Assembly (NCBI RefSeq): GCF_000177335.1
Contig: NZ_ADFP01000064.1
Location: 1 to 44,589 of the forward strand
Length of the DNA: 44,589 bases
DNA from: Pyramidobacter piscolens W5455
Lineage (GTDB): Bacteria > Synergistota > Synergistia > Synergistales > Dethiosulfovibrionaceae
Direction of reading: 5' to 3'
Shown here one piece after another: positions 7,896-16,934 of this stretch. The translations under genes and the position numbers were made by a program. How positions within the stretch are numbered: position 1 is the first letter of the stretch; each line of letters begins with the position of its first letter. The notes below the pieces were generated by a model. The model was not told the origin of the DNA. It ran no database searches and saw only the letters and a list, made by a program, of their open reading frames with translations.

Positions 7896-9176
7896 ATGGA
7901 AGAAAAAACGGCCTTTCAGGACGAGCAGGAACCTGTACGGGTCCAAACCAAGGACGAGACCGACAAGAAATGCCCGCAGTGCGGCGGCGTCATGGAGTTC
8001 GACCCCGCCACGGGCGGCATGAAATGCCCCTACTGCGAATACGCCGAAGAGATCGCGGCCGGCGAGGCCGCCCGCGAGATCGACTTCGAAGACGCCGAAG
8101 ACCGCGCCAGCCACGACTGGGGCGCCGCCAAGAAACGGGTCCTCTGCGAGTCCTGCGGCGCGGAGACGATCTACGACGCGCTCGAAGTCGCCAATGAATG
8201 CCCTTACTGCGGCTCCAACCAGGTCATGGAAGTACGGGACGACGACACCATGGCTCCCGGCGGCGTCTGCCCGTTCACGATCGACAAGAAGACCGCCGGC
8301 GCGAATTTCAAGCGCTGGATCGCCGGCAAACTGTTCTGCCCGTCGCTGGCCAAGCAGAAGGCGCGCCCCGACGCGTTCCACGGCGTTTATCTGCCTTACT
8401 GGACGTTCGACACGCAGACCGAATCCGAGTACGACGGACGCTACGGCATCTACCGCACGGTCAGGGAGGCCGACGGCAAGACCCGCACGGTCACGGACTG
8501 GTACTACACTTCCGGCGATTACAGCGAGTTCGTCAACGACCACACCGTGCTCGCCACGACGCGCCACGACGCCTCGATCCTGAACGAGATCCTGCCGTTC
8601 GACACCGAGGCCAACGTGGCTTATAACCCGCGATACCTGGCCGGCTACGCCGCCGAGCGCTACTCGCTCGGACTCAACGACGGCTGGGACCAGGGACGGG
8701 AAGAGATCGACCGTCATCTGGAAAGCCAGATCGAACGGAAGATCCGCTCCGAATGCCGCGCCGACGCGGTCGCCAACGTCAACGTGCAGACCAGTTACGA
8801 CGACCTCAAGTTCAAGTACCTGCTGCTGCCGGTATGGCTGTCGTCGTTCCGCTACAACGGCAAGGTCTACAACTTCATGGTCAACGGGCAGACCGGACGG
8901 GTCGGCGGCAAGTCGCCGATCTCGGCGCTCCGCGTCGCCGTCGCCGTGCTTCTGACCGCCGCGGTCATCGGCGGCGCCTGGTACTTCATCAACAAAAGAT
9001 CGGCGCCGTCGGCCGTGCGGTCGTCCTTCCAAGGCCCGGCACGGACGTTCGATTCGACGCGGTCGACCGCCGCTTTGCCGGAGGATTTCGCACGTCGGCT
9101 GAAAATGTTCCACGTGGAACATTCTTGGTGTCAAACGGGCTTCCGTTCAGTCGTAAGCTCGTTTTCCGCATCATAA
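7896..9176 (+). CDS. YdjG-like TFIIB-type zinc-ribbon protein with one membrane helix
   Basis: The 426-residue protein starts behind AAAGGAG. Two zinc ribbons come first (C26/C29 with C44/C47, and C84/C87 with C102/C105). A conserved middle domain follows, with a YLPYWTFDT segment near residue 168 and LPVWLSSFRYNGK near 310. A single hydrophobic helix (about 346-366) precedes a roughly 55-residue tail. This layout matches the YdjG family, often mislabelled as 'PriA helicase' because of the ribbons. The gene follows the SPFH gene by 48 nt, as in the B. subtilis ydjG-ydjI pairing, suggesting a membrane-stress or membrane-organisation module. The tail is unlike the rest and contains a parS-like palindrome, so its end may be under DNA-level rather than protein-level selection. 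Confidence 0.8.
   Translation: MEEKTAFQDEQEPVRVQTKDETDKKCPQCGGVMEFDPATGGMKCPYCEYAEEIAAGEAAREIDFEDAEDRASHDWGAAKKRVLCESCGAETIYDALEVANECPYCGSNQVMEVRDDDTMAPGGVCPFTIDKKTAGANFKRWIAGKLFCPSLAKQKARPDAFHGVYLPYWTFDTQTESEYDGRYGIYRTVREADGKTRTVTDWYYTSGDYSEFVNDHTVLATTRHDASILNEILPFDTEANVAYNPRYLAGYAAERYSLGLNDGWDQGREEIDRHLESQIERKIRSECRADAVANVNVQTSYDDLKFKYLLLPVWLSSFRYNGKVYNFMVNGQTGRVGGKSPISALRVAVAVLLTAAVIGGAWYFINKRSAPSAVRSSFQGPARTFDSTRSTAALPEDFARRLKMFHVEHSWCQTGFRSVVSSFSAS
9106..9121. other. parS-like centromere site (putative ParB-binding palindrome)
   Basis: TGTTCCACGTGGAACA is a perfect 16-bp palindrome. With one more base on each side (9105-9122) it is 18 bp. It differs from the widespread bacterial parS consensus TGTTTCACGTGAAACA only by one symmetric pair, and the same inner bases occur in pseudomonad parS sites. 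It is read in frame as Met-Phe-His-Val-Glu-His near the end of the YdjG-like gene. ParB clamps load at such sites, which lie near the replication origin in most chromosomes. No parA or parB gene is in the window. Confidence 0.75.
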
Positions 9177-9194
9177 AATCCGCATCATAAAATC
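9167..9194. repeat. Perfect 14-bp tandem duplication over a stop codon
   Basis: CGCATCATAAAATC occurs twice head to tail (9167-9180, 9181-9194). The first copy carries the TAA stop of the YdjG-like gene. The second lies just before the SD of the macroglobulin gene. It probably arose by replication slippage. Confidence 0.9.
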
Positions 9195-9212
9195 TTTGAA
9201 GGAGGTCTTTCC

Positions 9213-12200
9213 ATGCGCAAAATTTTCAGCGCCCTGCTGTGCGGCCTGATTCTCGCCGGCGCGGGCTGGGCAGCCAACGAGGTGACCGTCAAAAGCTTCT
9301 CCCCCGAGGGCGAAGTGACGGCCAACCGCCCTCAGTTCACCGTCGTCTTCAGCGGCGACGTGGTGAAAAGCAACCAGCTGAACAAGCCCCTCACGGGCGG
9401 CGCGGTGCCGCTCAAGTTCCGTCCGGCGTTGGCCGGCACGGCCAAGTGGGTGAAGACGAATCAGCTGGTCTTCACGCCGTCCGCCAATCTGCAGCCGGCC
9501 ACGCGCTATGACGCCGACTTCGGCCCCGGCGGGCTCCGCACCGCCGGCGGCGCGCTGGTCGCCGGGCGTCAGAGCTTCACGTTCCACCGCCCGGCGCTCA
9601 GTTTCGACCGCGTGACCATCATCGGCACGTCGCCCGACCGCGAGCTGACGCTGCGCCTCGACTTCAACGCCGAAGTCTCGCCCGTGCGTCTGCGCGGTTT
9701 CCTGAAAATTTTCAACGCCGCCGGCAACTCCGTGAGCTACAACATTCAGGGCGCGACACCGGCCAAAGAGATCATCGTCCGCACCAGTTCCATCTACGGC
9801 AAGAGCGTCAAAGTCCTCGTCGAGGGCGGCCTGCTGCCCGACAAGGGCGACCTGCCGCAGGCAGGCGGGCTCGAAGCGACGTTGAACGTGTCCACCGAAA
9901 CGCTGGTGACCGATTCCAACGCTTTCATGAACGAATCCGGCCGCGGGCGTATCCGCGTCGGCCTGAACAACAGCGTCGATCTGGCCAAGGCCAAAGGATT
10001 CATCGAGCTGTCTCCCGCCGTTCCCTTCACGCTGACCAGCAGTTACGACGGCTTCAACATCGAGGGCGATTTCGCGCCCCGCAGCCGCGTCACGCTGACG
10101 ATCCGCAAGGGATTGACCGGACAGGACGCCCAACCGATGGCCAAAGATTTCACCAAAGCATTCATCTTCCCCGACATGCCCTCCTTCGTGCGCTTCCCCG
10201 CCGCCGGCATGTTCCTCACGCCCGCGGAAGCGCCGCGCGTCGCCGTGGAGAGCGCCAACATCGGAACGCTCGAAGTTTCGGCGTGGCGGCTTTACAACAA
10301 CAACGTGCCGATCGCCGCGCTCGATCTTGGCGACGAGGGCAGCTTCACCAGCTGGGCCAAGCCCCTCGGTTCCAAGAAATACGCCGTCGGCGGCATGGTC
10401 AACGAGACCGCGCGCCGCGCCCTCGATCTGGCCGGCCTCGGCTGCGAAGGCGAAGGCGTCTACCTGATCGAGGCCAAAAACGGAGATCCCTCCACGTGGG
10501 ACAGCGCCAGAATGCTCCTCACCATCACCGACACGGCGCTGTCGGCGCGCATGTACAAGCGCGGCCTGCAGATCTGGGCCAATTCGATCTCGGACAGCAA
10601 GCCGCTGGCCGGAGCCGAAGTGAAAGTTTACTCCAGCAAAAATCAGCTGCTCCTGAACGGAACGACGGATGCCGACGGCCTGGTTTCTTTCGGCGTCGCC
10701 GAAGGCTGGCAGGACGACCTTCAGCCTTCGCTGGTCACCGTTGAAAAGGAAGGGCGCCTGTCGTTCGTCAAGCTCGGCGTCAATCAGCTTTCGGGACGCG
10801 ACGTCGATATCTCCGGCGCGCCGTGGAACGACGCCTACGACGGCATGTGGATCCTGCCGCGCGCCCTCTGGCAGCCCGGCGAGACCCTCGAGGCCGAGGC
10901 GATCGTGCGCAGCACCGTGCTCGACTTGCCCGGCGAGTTCCCGCTGAACTGGTCTCTGAGCGCCCGCGGCATCGACCTGGCTTCCGGCGTTATGAAGCTT
11001 GACGCCGACGGCACGGGCGTCGTTTCCGTGCCGATCCCGGCGACGGTCGACAGCGGCTCCTATTCGCTGCGGCTGACCGTTCCCGGCACGAAGACCGTCG
11101 TCGCCGAACGCGCCGTGCAGATCGAGGAGTTCCGTCCGCCTCAGATCGAAACGAAGCTTCAGGCGCCCAAGGCGCTTTATCCCGGGCAGGAAGCCACGCT
11201 CGAACTCAGCGCCCGCTACCTCTTCGGCGGCAGCGGCGCCGGACTGGCCTGGGAACTCGATTACACCACCGTTCCCGAAGCCTACGTCTCCGGGGCGAAC
11301 CCCGGCTACGTCTTCGGCTCCGAAATGGGCAAGGACGCCGGGCGCTCTTCCGGCCAGATCGCCAGCGGAGAGCTCGACGAGAACGGCGCCGCCCAGGCCG
11401 TCTGGACGCCCGAGGAGGACCTGAACGCCCCTTCGATCGTCCGCGCCCATCTGCGTCTCAACGTCATGGAGGCCAACGGCCGCTGGACCGGCAGCACGGT
11501 TTCGGTGCCGATCTATCCCACCAAAGCGCTGATCGGCGTGATGGCGCCCAAGGCCGAAGTCCGTCCCAACAGCTCCGCCGAGATCGGCCTCGTCGCCGTC
11601 GATCCGGACGACAAGCCCGTAAACCTGGGCGAAGTGGCCGTCGAGATCAGCAAGGTCACCAGCCGCTACGTGATGGTCAGCGACGACAGCGGCAGCCGCA
11701 TGACCTGGCAGGAAGAGTTCTCCGAGCCCGTCACGGACAAGGTCACGTTGAACGGCAAGGGCAAATACGTCTTCACGCCCAAGGACGAGGGCGAATACCG
11801 CCTGACCTTCACTCACGCCGATGGACGCGCCTCGCTGCGCCTCTGGGCGTGGGAAAACTGGACCGGCTCCGCTTCCATGGGCGCCGTCATGCCCGACCGC
11901 GTCGAGCTGAAGTCCGACAAGGAAAGCTATCTGCCCGGCGCCAGCGCGCAGATCACCGTCAAGTCGCCTTTTGCCGGACGCGCCATTCTCGCCGTCGGCA
12001 GCGACCGGCCCATGACGATCAAATCTTTCGACATGACCGACAAAGAAATGACCGTCGACGTGCCCGTCACCGAAGAGCTGCTTCCCAACGGCTGGATCAC
12101 GATCCAGGTCGTTCGTCCTGAAAGCGTCGACACCAAGCCGCCGTACCGCGCGCTGGGCGCTCTGCCGCTCAAGCTCGACCTCAGCGACCGCCGTCTGAAC

Positions 12201-14483
12201 GTCTCCGTCGAGGCGCCCGCCAAGGCGGAACCCGGCGTGTTCAGCGCCAAAATCCGCGTCACCGACGCCAAGGGACAGCCCGCCAAGGGGACCGTGTCCG
12301 TCGCCCTCGTCGATCGCGGTATCCTGCTTTTGAGCGGCAGCGACAACGCCGATCCATGGAAGTACTTCACGCGCCGCCGCGGCATGGACGGCAAGATGTG
12401 CGACATCTACGACTCGCTGCTGCCGATCGAGGCCCGCGGCACGGCGCTGCTCCACCCTGCTGGCGGCGACGACGCCGAGATGTACCGTGCCAAACTAATG
12501 GCCAACGCCGACATGATGTCGCCGGTCCGCGCTTCCGATTACAAGCCGCTGTCGATCTGGCTGCCCGCCGTCGAGCTGAAGGACGGCGCGGCGGAGATCA
12601 CCACGCAGGTGCCCGAGTTCGCCGGCGCACTTCGCGTCGAAGCGATCGCTGTCGACGGCGTGGCTCTGGGACGCGCCGAAAGCGAGTCGAAGATCGCCCG
12701 CCCCGTGGTCATCGACCTGACGCTGCCCCGCTTCGCCGCGCCCGGCGACCAGCTCCAGGCGGCGCTGAACGTCACCGCCGAACAGGGCGGCAGCGCCTCC
12801 GCCGTCGTGACTCCCGCGGAAGGGCTCGACTTGAACTTCAACGGCCAAAGCGAGTGGAAGGATACGATCGCGCTGACGGCCAACAAGCGTCTCGAACTGA
12901 CGTCGCTGATCCCTACGCTGACGGCTCGCAGCGCCAGCGAACACGGCGCTTTGAAGGCTTCCGTCTCGCTGGGCGGCCGCGATTATGCGTCCGAAACCGG
13001 CCTTGCCATCCGTCCCGGCTGGCCGCTGACTTCCGTGGTCGGCGGCGGCAGCGCCGGCGAAGGTTCGACCGAGGTCGTCCTGCCCGACGACTGGTACCCC
13101 GGCACGGGCAGCCTGACGCTGACCATCTCCGGCGCGCCCGTGGTCGACGCGGTCTCGCTGCTCGAGACGGTCGATACGTGGGGCTTTGGCCTTGACCGTC
13201 TCGTCTCGCGCGGCTGGATCACGCTGAACATGCCCAGCCTGCTCAGCGACGAAGATCAGGATCTGGTCAACCCGATCGAGAACCGCATCGCCATGAACAC
13301 CGTCCTCGCCGGTCTGGCGAGCTACCAGCTCTACGACGGCTCGTGGAGCGCCTGGCGCGGCGACGGCACCGACGCCTGGGGCTCGGTGGCCGCCCTGCAC
13401 CTGCTGACGGCCGTCAAAGCCGCCGGCGTCATCGACCCGTCCGGCCTGAACGCCGGAACGCAGTGGCTGCGTCGCTACATGGCCGAGCCGCTGCCGGAGA
13501 AGAACGTTCGCGAAGCCATGAACGCCCGCGCCTACGGCGCGTATGTGCTCGCGCAGGGCGGCGAAGCGCCGCTGGGCTGGATGAACTGGCTCGAGGAGCG
13601 CATCGGCGACCTGAGCGGTTCCGGCCGCGCGCTGCTGGCCGCCAGCTACGCCCTCGCCGGCGATCAGGAAAAAGCCCAGGCGCTGGCCGGTTCGGAATCC
13701 TCTTCGGCCGACGCCAAGCTGTCGCTGCCCGAAGCCGGATTCAGGATGCTGGCGCTTGACGCCATCGAACCCGGCGGAGCGCCCAGCCGCGATCTCGCGG
13801 CCCGCATCGCCGCGGAACTGGCCAAGGGCAGCGGACGCCGCAACGCCCGCGACGCCGGCAGCATGATCATGGCGCTCGGCGTGTTCTCGACTCACGTCGT
13901 CCCCGGCCCCGTCACGGCCAAACTGTTCGACGCCGACGGCAACGAGGTGGCGGTCTTTGACGGCAAGCCCGCGATCTGGCGGGGCGGCAAGGGCGGGACC
14001 ATGAAGCTCGAGGCCCGCGGCGCCGGTTCGATCTGGTACTCCTGGACCGCCAGCGGCGTGCCCGACAAGGAGCCGCGCAGTTACAGCCGCGGCCTGCGCG
14101 TGGAGCGCAGCTTCGTCGACGCCAAGTCGGGCGAAGTTCTCAATCTGTCCTCCATCGCCTTCGGCCAGGAAGCGGCCATGAAGATCAAGGTCACGGCCAC
14201 GTCGCGTCCCGCGGCGCTGCGGCTGAGCGCGCTGCTGCCCGCCGGATTCGAAGCGGTCAGCGCCGGCGAAATGACCGCCGGCGAAGGCTACTCCGTCCGC
14301 TCCGACCTGCGCTTCGACCGTCTGCTGCTCCACATCGACGGGCAGGGCAAGAACTTCGAATGGAAACTGCCGCTCCGCGCCGTCTACCGCGGCACGTTCT
14401 CCGTACCGCCGATCTCCGTCGAGGCTCTGGGCAACAAGGGCATCGGTTACCTCGGCAAATCCGAAACGGTGACGATCCAGTAA
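9213..14483 (+). CDS. Bacterial alpha-2-macroglobulin lacking the thioester motif (1756 aa)
   Basis: Bacterial alpha-2-macroglobulins are large envelope proteins that entrap proteases, and they are commonly encoded beside penicillin-binding protein 1C, as here. The ATG follows AAGGAGG. Residues 1-20 are a signal peptide with no convincing lipobox, so the product may be soluble rather than lipid-anchored. A long series of beta-sandwich (MG) domains leads to a thioester-type helical domain (about 1300-1570; note the QLYDGSWSAWRGD segment), then a C-terminal domain. Where thioester members read YGCxEQ, this protein reads WGFGLD (residues 1323-1328): the Cys, Glu and Gln are all replaced. It therefore cannot form the covalent trap and may act by conformational trapping or as an envelope scaffold. 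PBP1C follows after 12 nt. Confidence 0.9.
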   Translation: MRKIFSALLCGLILAGAGWAANEVTVKSFSPEGEVTANRPQFTVVFSGDVVKSNQLNKPLTGGAVPLKFRPALAGTAKWVKTNQLVFTPSANLQPATRYDADFGPGGLRTAGGALVAGRQSFTFHRPALSFDRVTIIGTSPDRELTLRLDFNAEVSPVRLRGFLKIFNAAGNSVSYNIQGATPAKEIIVRTSSIYGKSVKVLVEGGLLPDKGDLPQAGGLEATLNVSTETLVTDSNAFMNESGRGRIRVGLNNSVDLAKAKGFIELSPAVPFTLTSSYDGFNIEGDFAPRSRVTLTIRKGLTGQDAQPMAKDFTKAFIFPDMPSFVRFPAAGMFLTPAEAPRVAVESANIGTLEVSAWRLYNNNVPIAALDLGDEGSFTSWAKPLGSKKYAVGGMVNETARRALDLAGLGCEGEGVYLIEAKNGDPSTWDSARMLLTITDTALSARMYKRGLQIWANSISDSKPLAGAEVKVYSSKNQLLLNGTTDADGLVSFGVAEGWQDDLQPSLVTVEKEGRLSFVKLGVNQLSGRDVDISGAPWNDAYDGMWILPRALWQPGETLEAEAIVRSTVLDLPGEFPLNWSLSARGIDLASGVMKLDADGTGVVSVPIPATVDSGSYSLRLTVPGTKTVVAERAVQIEEFRPPQIETKLQAPKALYPGQEATLELSARYLFGGSGAGLAWELDYTTVPEAYVSGANPGYVFGSEMGKDAGRSSGQIASGELDENGAAQAVWTPEEDLNAPSIVRAHLRLNVMEANGRWTGSTVSVPIYPTKALIGVMAPKAEVRPNSSAEIGLVAVDPDDKPVNLGEVAVEISKVTSRYVMVSDDSGSRMTWQEEFSEPVTDKVTLNGKGKYVFTPKDEGEYRLTFTHADGRASLRLWAWENWTGSASMGAVMPDRVELKSDKESYLPGASAQITVKSPFAGRAILAVGSDRPMTIKSFDMTDKEMTVDVPVTEELLPNGWITIQVVRPESVDTKPPYRALGALPLKLDLSDRRLNVSVEAPAKAEPGVFSAKIRVTDAKGQPAKGTVSVALVDRGILLLSGSDNADPWKYFTRRRGMDGKMCDIYDSLLPIEARGTALLHPAGGDDAEMYRAKLMANADMMSPVRASDYKPLSIWLPAVELKDGAAEITTQVPEFAGALRVEAIAVDGVALGRAESESKIARPVVIDLTLPRFAAPGDQLQAALNVTAEQGGSASAVVTPAEGLDLNFNGQSEWKDTIALTANKRLELTSLIPTLTARSASEHGALKASVSLGGRDYASETGLAIRPGWPLTSVVGGGSAGEGSTEVVLPDDWYPGTGSLTLTISGAPVVDAVSLLETVDTWGFGLDRLVSRGWITLNMPSLLSDEDQDLVNPIENRIAMNTVLAGLASYQLYDGSWSAWRGDGTDAWGSVAALHLLTAVKAAGVIDPSGLNAGTQWLRRYMAEPLPEKNVREAMNARAYGAYVLAQGGEAPLGWMNWLEERIGDLSGSGRALLAASYALAGDQEKAQALAGSESSSADAKLSLPEAGFRMLALDAIEPGGAPSRDLAARIAAELAKGSGRRNARDAGSMIMALGVFSTHVVPGPVTAKLFDADGNEVAVFDGKPAIWRGGKGGTMKLEARGAGSIWYSWTASGVPDKEPRSYSRGLRVERSFVDAKSGEVLNLSSIAFGQEAAMKIKVTATSRPAALRLSALLPAGFEAVSAGEMTAGEGYSVRSDLRFDRLLLHIDGQGKNFEWKLPLRAVYRGTFSVPPISVEALGNKGIGYLGKSETVTIQ

Positions 14484-14495
14484 GCGTTTATCCCG

Positions 14496-16733
14496 ATGAA
14501 ATTTCATAAGCTCACGCTTTGGACGGGAGGATTGTTCCTCTGCGCGTCGCTTGCGGCCGCCGCGGCCGGTTGGCGCTATTGGAACCGTCTCGGCCGGCTC
14601 GAGCCGATCGAGACGCGCCTCTCGTCCTGGCCCCGCTCCACGGTCGTCCGCGACCGCAAGGGGACGATGCTCAGCGTGACCATGTCGGAGGACGGGGAGT
14701 TTTGTCTCCCCGTCCTTCTTTCTGAAATGGGGCGCTGGATGCCGCTCGTCGCCGTCGAAGTGGAGGACCGTCGTTTCTGGTCGCACGGCGGCGTGGACTG
14801 GCGGGGCGTTTTGCGCGCCGCCAGGGACAATCTTCTGGCCGGAAAGGTGCGCTCCGGCGCCTCGACGATCACCAGTCAGGTGATCCGCCTCTGCTGGCCG
14901 GCCGAACGCAATCTGAAAACCAAACTGCGCGAGTTCGCCCAGGCGACTCAGCTGGAAAAGATCAAATCGAAAGAGGAGATCCTCCAGATCTACCTGAACA
15001 TGATCCCCCTCGGCAGCAACCTGCGCGGCGTCGAGGCGGCCTCGCTGGCATGGTTCCGGCGCTCGGCCCGCGACCTCACCATCGCGCAGGCGGCGCTGCT
15101 GGCCGTGATGGTCAAAGGGCCGACCGCTTACCGCCCCGACCTGCATCCGAAAGCGGCGCGGCAGCGGCGCGACTGGGCTATTTCGTTGCTGCGCGAGCGC
15201 GGCAAGATCACCGACTGGCAGGCGCGCTCCGCCATGGCCGAACCGCTGCCGGAAGAGCTCTCGCCGCTGCCGGCCGACGAGTGGGTCTCCTGCCAGAAAG
15301 TCATCAGTCTCACGGAGGAAAAGGACATCACGTCCACGCTCGACCGCAACGCGCAAAAGATCCTCCGCGCCGCGCTACTCGACGCGCTGGCCTCGCAGGA
15401 CGACGCCGTCACGGCGGCCGGCGTGCTGATCGAGAACGCCACCGGCGCCGTGCGCGCCTATGTGCCCAACGCCCGCTGGGGCATGAAGGGCGCTCCCGCC
15501 GGCTGGGTGGACTGCGCCTCGTCTTTGCGTTCGCCCGGCTCGGCGCTGAAACCGTTCGCCTACGCCATGGCCTTCGAGGACGGCGCGCTCACGCCCGCCT
15601 CGCTGATGGCCGACACGCCGCTGACGCTTTCGGGACGCGCGCCGCGCAACTTCGACCGCATCTATCGCGGCCCCGTCAGCGCCGCCAACGCGCTGGTCGA
15701 TTCGCTCAACGTCCCCGCCGTGCGCATCCTGCGCGCGGAAGGCGGCGAACGCCTGCTGCAGAAACTGCGCAATCTCGGCTTCGCGGCGCTGACGCAGAGC
15801 GCCGCGCACTACGGCGACTCGCTCGTGCTGGGCGGCTGCGAAGTGTCGCCGCTCCAGCTCGCCCGCGCCGTCACCGCGCTGGCGCGCCGCGGACGGCTGA
15901 TCGAGAGCCGCTTCGTCGAAAAAGAGCCGCTTTCGGAACGCGACGTCTATTCCGCCGAAAGCGCCTGGATCACCACCAACGTCCTCGCCGATCCGGCGCG
16001 GATGCCGACGCTGCTGCGATCCGTCGATCCGTCGCGCGGGCAGATCGCCTTCAAGACCGGTACCTCCTACGGCCTGCGCGACGCCTGGACGGCCGGCTGG
16101 AACGACCGCTGGTCGCTGGTCGTGTGGCTGGGGGATCCGCGCGGCGAACCGCATCCCGAACTCGTCGGCCTCGGCGCGGCCGCGCCCGCCGTGCTGAAAG
16201 CGTTCCGCGCCCTGCCGCCGGGAGGATTCGGCGCGCCGCCGGCCGGCGTGGCGCAGCGCGAAGTCTGCTCGCTTTCGGGACTGCCGCCCACTGACCTTTG
16301 CCCGCGCACCGTCAGGGAATATTTCATTCCCGGCGTCTCGCCGTCCGGCGTCTGCCCCATGCACCAGCTCGAACAGGGCAAAGTGGTGGTCGTCTGGCCG
16401 CAGGAGCTGTCCGTCTACATGGAAAGCGCGCGCGAAAAGCGGACCGAGCTGACGGTCGCCTCGCCGCTGGCCGACGCCGCTTACCTGATGCACGAGGAAG
16501 ACGCCAAGCTGGTCTTCCGCGCCGAAGGCACCGGCGAGTTCTTCTGGTTCGTCGACGGCAGATACGCCGGCCGCGGCACGGCGGACCGTCCCTGCCTCTG
16601 GCCGATGGCGCCGGGACGTCACCGGCTTTCCGTGACCGACTCGCTGGGGCGGCAGAAAGCGATCTTCTTCTCGGTCTACACGCTGGACGACAATCCCGGC
16701 CGACAGCTCCCCGACCTGGCGCCGCTCGACTGA
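14496..16733 (+). CDS. pbpC: Penicillin-binding protein 1C (glycosyltransferase/transpeptidase)
   Basis: The 745-residue bifunctional peptidoglycan synthase is anchored by an N-terminal helix (about 5-26). The GT51 domain has the catalytic Glu in VEDRRFWSHGGVD (E90), the GASTITSQ lipid-II-site motif and the KLREFAQATQLE helix. The transpeptidase domain shows SxxK (S349-K352), SLN near residue 405 and KTGT at 520-523. The last 95 residues match the BiPBP_C domain typical of PBP1C. The length is close to that of E. coli PbpC (770). There is almost no SD before the ATG at 14496, only 12 nt after the macroglobulin stop, so translation is probably coupled to that gene. The Met-Gln of the usual GT51 motif STITMQ reads Ser-Gln here. 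Confidence 0.95.
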   Translation: MKFHKLTLWTGGLFLCASLAAAAAGWRYWNRLGRLEPIETRLSSWPRSTVVRDRKGTMLSVTMSEDGEFCLPVLLSEMGRWMPLVAVEVEDRRFWSHGGVDWRGVLRAARDNLLAGKVRSGASTITSQVIRLCWPAERNLKTKLREFAQATQLEKIKSKEEILQIYLNMIPLGSNLRGVEAASLAWFRRSARDLTIAQAALLAVMVKGPTAYRPDLHPKAARQRRDWAISLLRERGKITDWQARSAMAEPLPEELSPLPADEWVSCQKVISLTEEKDITSTLDRNAQKILRAALLDALASQDDAVTAAGVLIENATGAVRAYVPNARWGMKGAPAGWVDCASSLRSPGSALKPFAYAMAFEDGALTPASLMADTPLTLSGRAPRNFDRIYRGPVSAANALVDSLNVPAVRILRAEGGERLLQKLRNLGFAALTQSAAHYGDSLVLGGCEVSPLQLARAVTALARRGRLIESRFVEKEPLSERDVYSAESAWITTNVLADPARMPTLLRSVDPSRGQIAFKTGTSYGLRDAWTAGWNDRWSLVVWLGDPRGEPHPELVGLGAAAPAVLKAFRALPPGGFGAPPAGVAQREVCSLSGLPPTDLCPRTVREYFIPGVSPSGVCPMHQLEQGKVVVVWPQELSVYMESAREKRTELTVASPLADAAYLMHEEDAKLVFRAEGTGEFFWFVDGRYAGRGTADRPCLWPMAPGRHRLSVTDSLGRQKAIFFSVYTLDDNPGRQLPDLAPLD

Positions 16734-16777
16734 CCCGCGCCGGTCGCTTTCGCTCAAAAAAATTTCCTCTCAACAAA

Positions 16778-16832
16778 AAAAAGGGGCTGCCTCTTCTCGC
16801 GCTCGCGCGCGGGAAAGAGGCAGCCCCTTTTT
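16778..16832. terminator. Bidirectional terminator between pbpC and the betaine operon
   Basis: An 18-bp stem (16778-16795 with 16815-16832) is flanked by A and T runs on both sides, so it ends transcripts from both strands. It lies between the convergent ends of pbpC and the ATP-binding gene at 16935. Confidence 0.92.
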
Positions 16833-16864
16833 AAATTAAGCGGCTCCGCAACAAACATCGAAGA

Positions 16865-16894
16865 ACCGTATCATACTATTTCTTGATAAAAAGC
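16865..16894 (+). repeat. Direct repeat, left copy, flanking the betaine operon
   Basis: This 30-bp AT-rich element runs from ACCGTATCATACTATTTCTT to the final AAAAAGC. It matches 20963-20993 in 28 of 31 aligned columns (two substitutions and one indel), in the same orientation. Similarity stops abruptly on both sides. The two copies bracket the four-gene regulator/transporter operon. Confidence 0.85.
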
Positions 16895-16934
16895 ATTGGT
16901 TTGCCGAGAGCGGCCCTTTATCGAGAAAATAGCG

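Noticed and set aside
10490..10505. CACGTG cores elsewhere in the window (for example near 10493, 19367 and 41233) as further parS sites
   Set aside because: Bases flanking the core do not match the GTT...AAC arms of parS.
6411..15356. Very long minus-strand open frames opposite the SPFH, YdjG-like, macroglobulin and PBP1C genes (907, 1094 and 953 codons)
   Set aside because: They are complement frames of GC-biased genes. Their translations are Gly/Ala/Arg/Asp/His-rich without domains, they lack SD sequences, and the plus-strand frames are clearly real.
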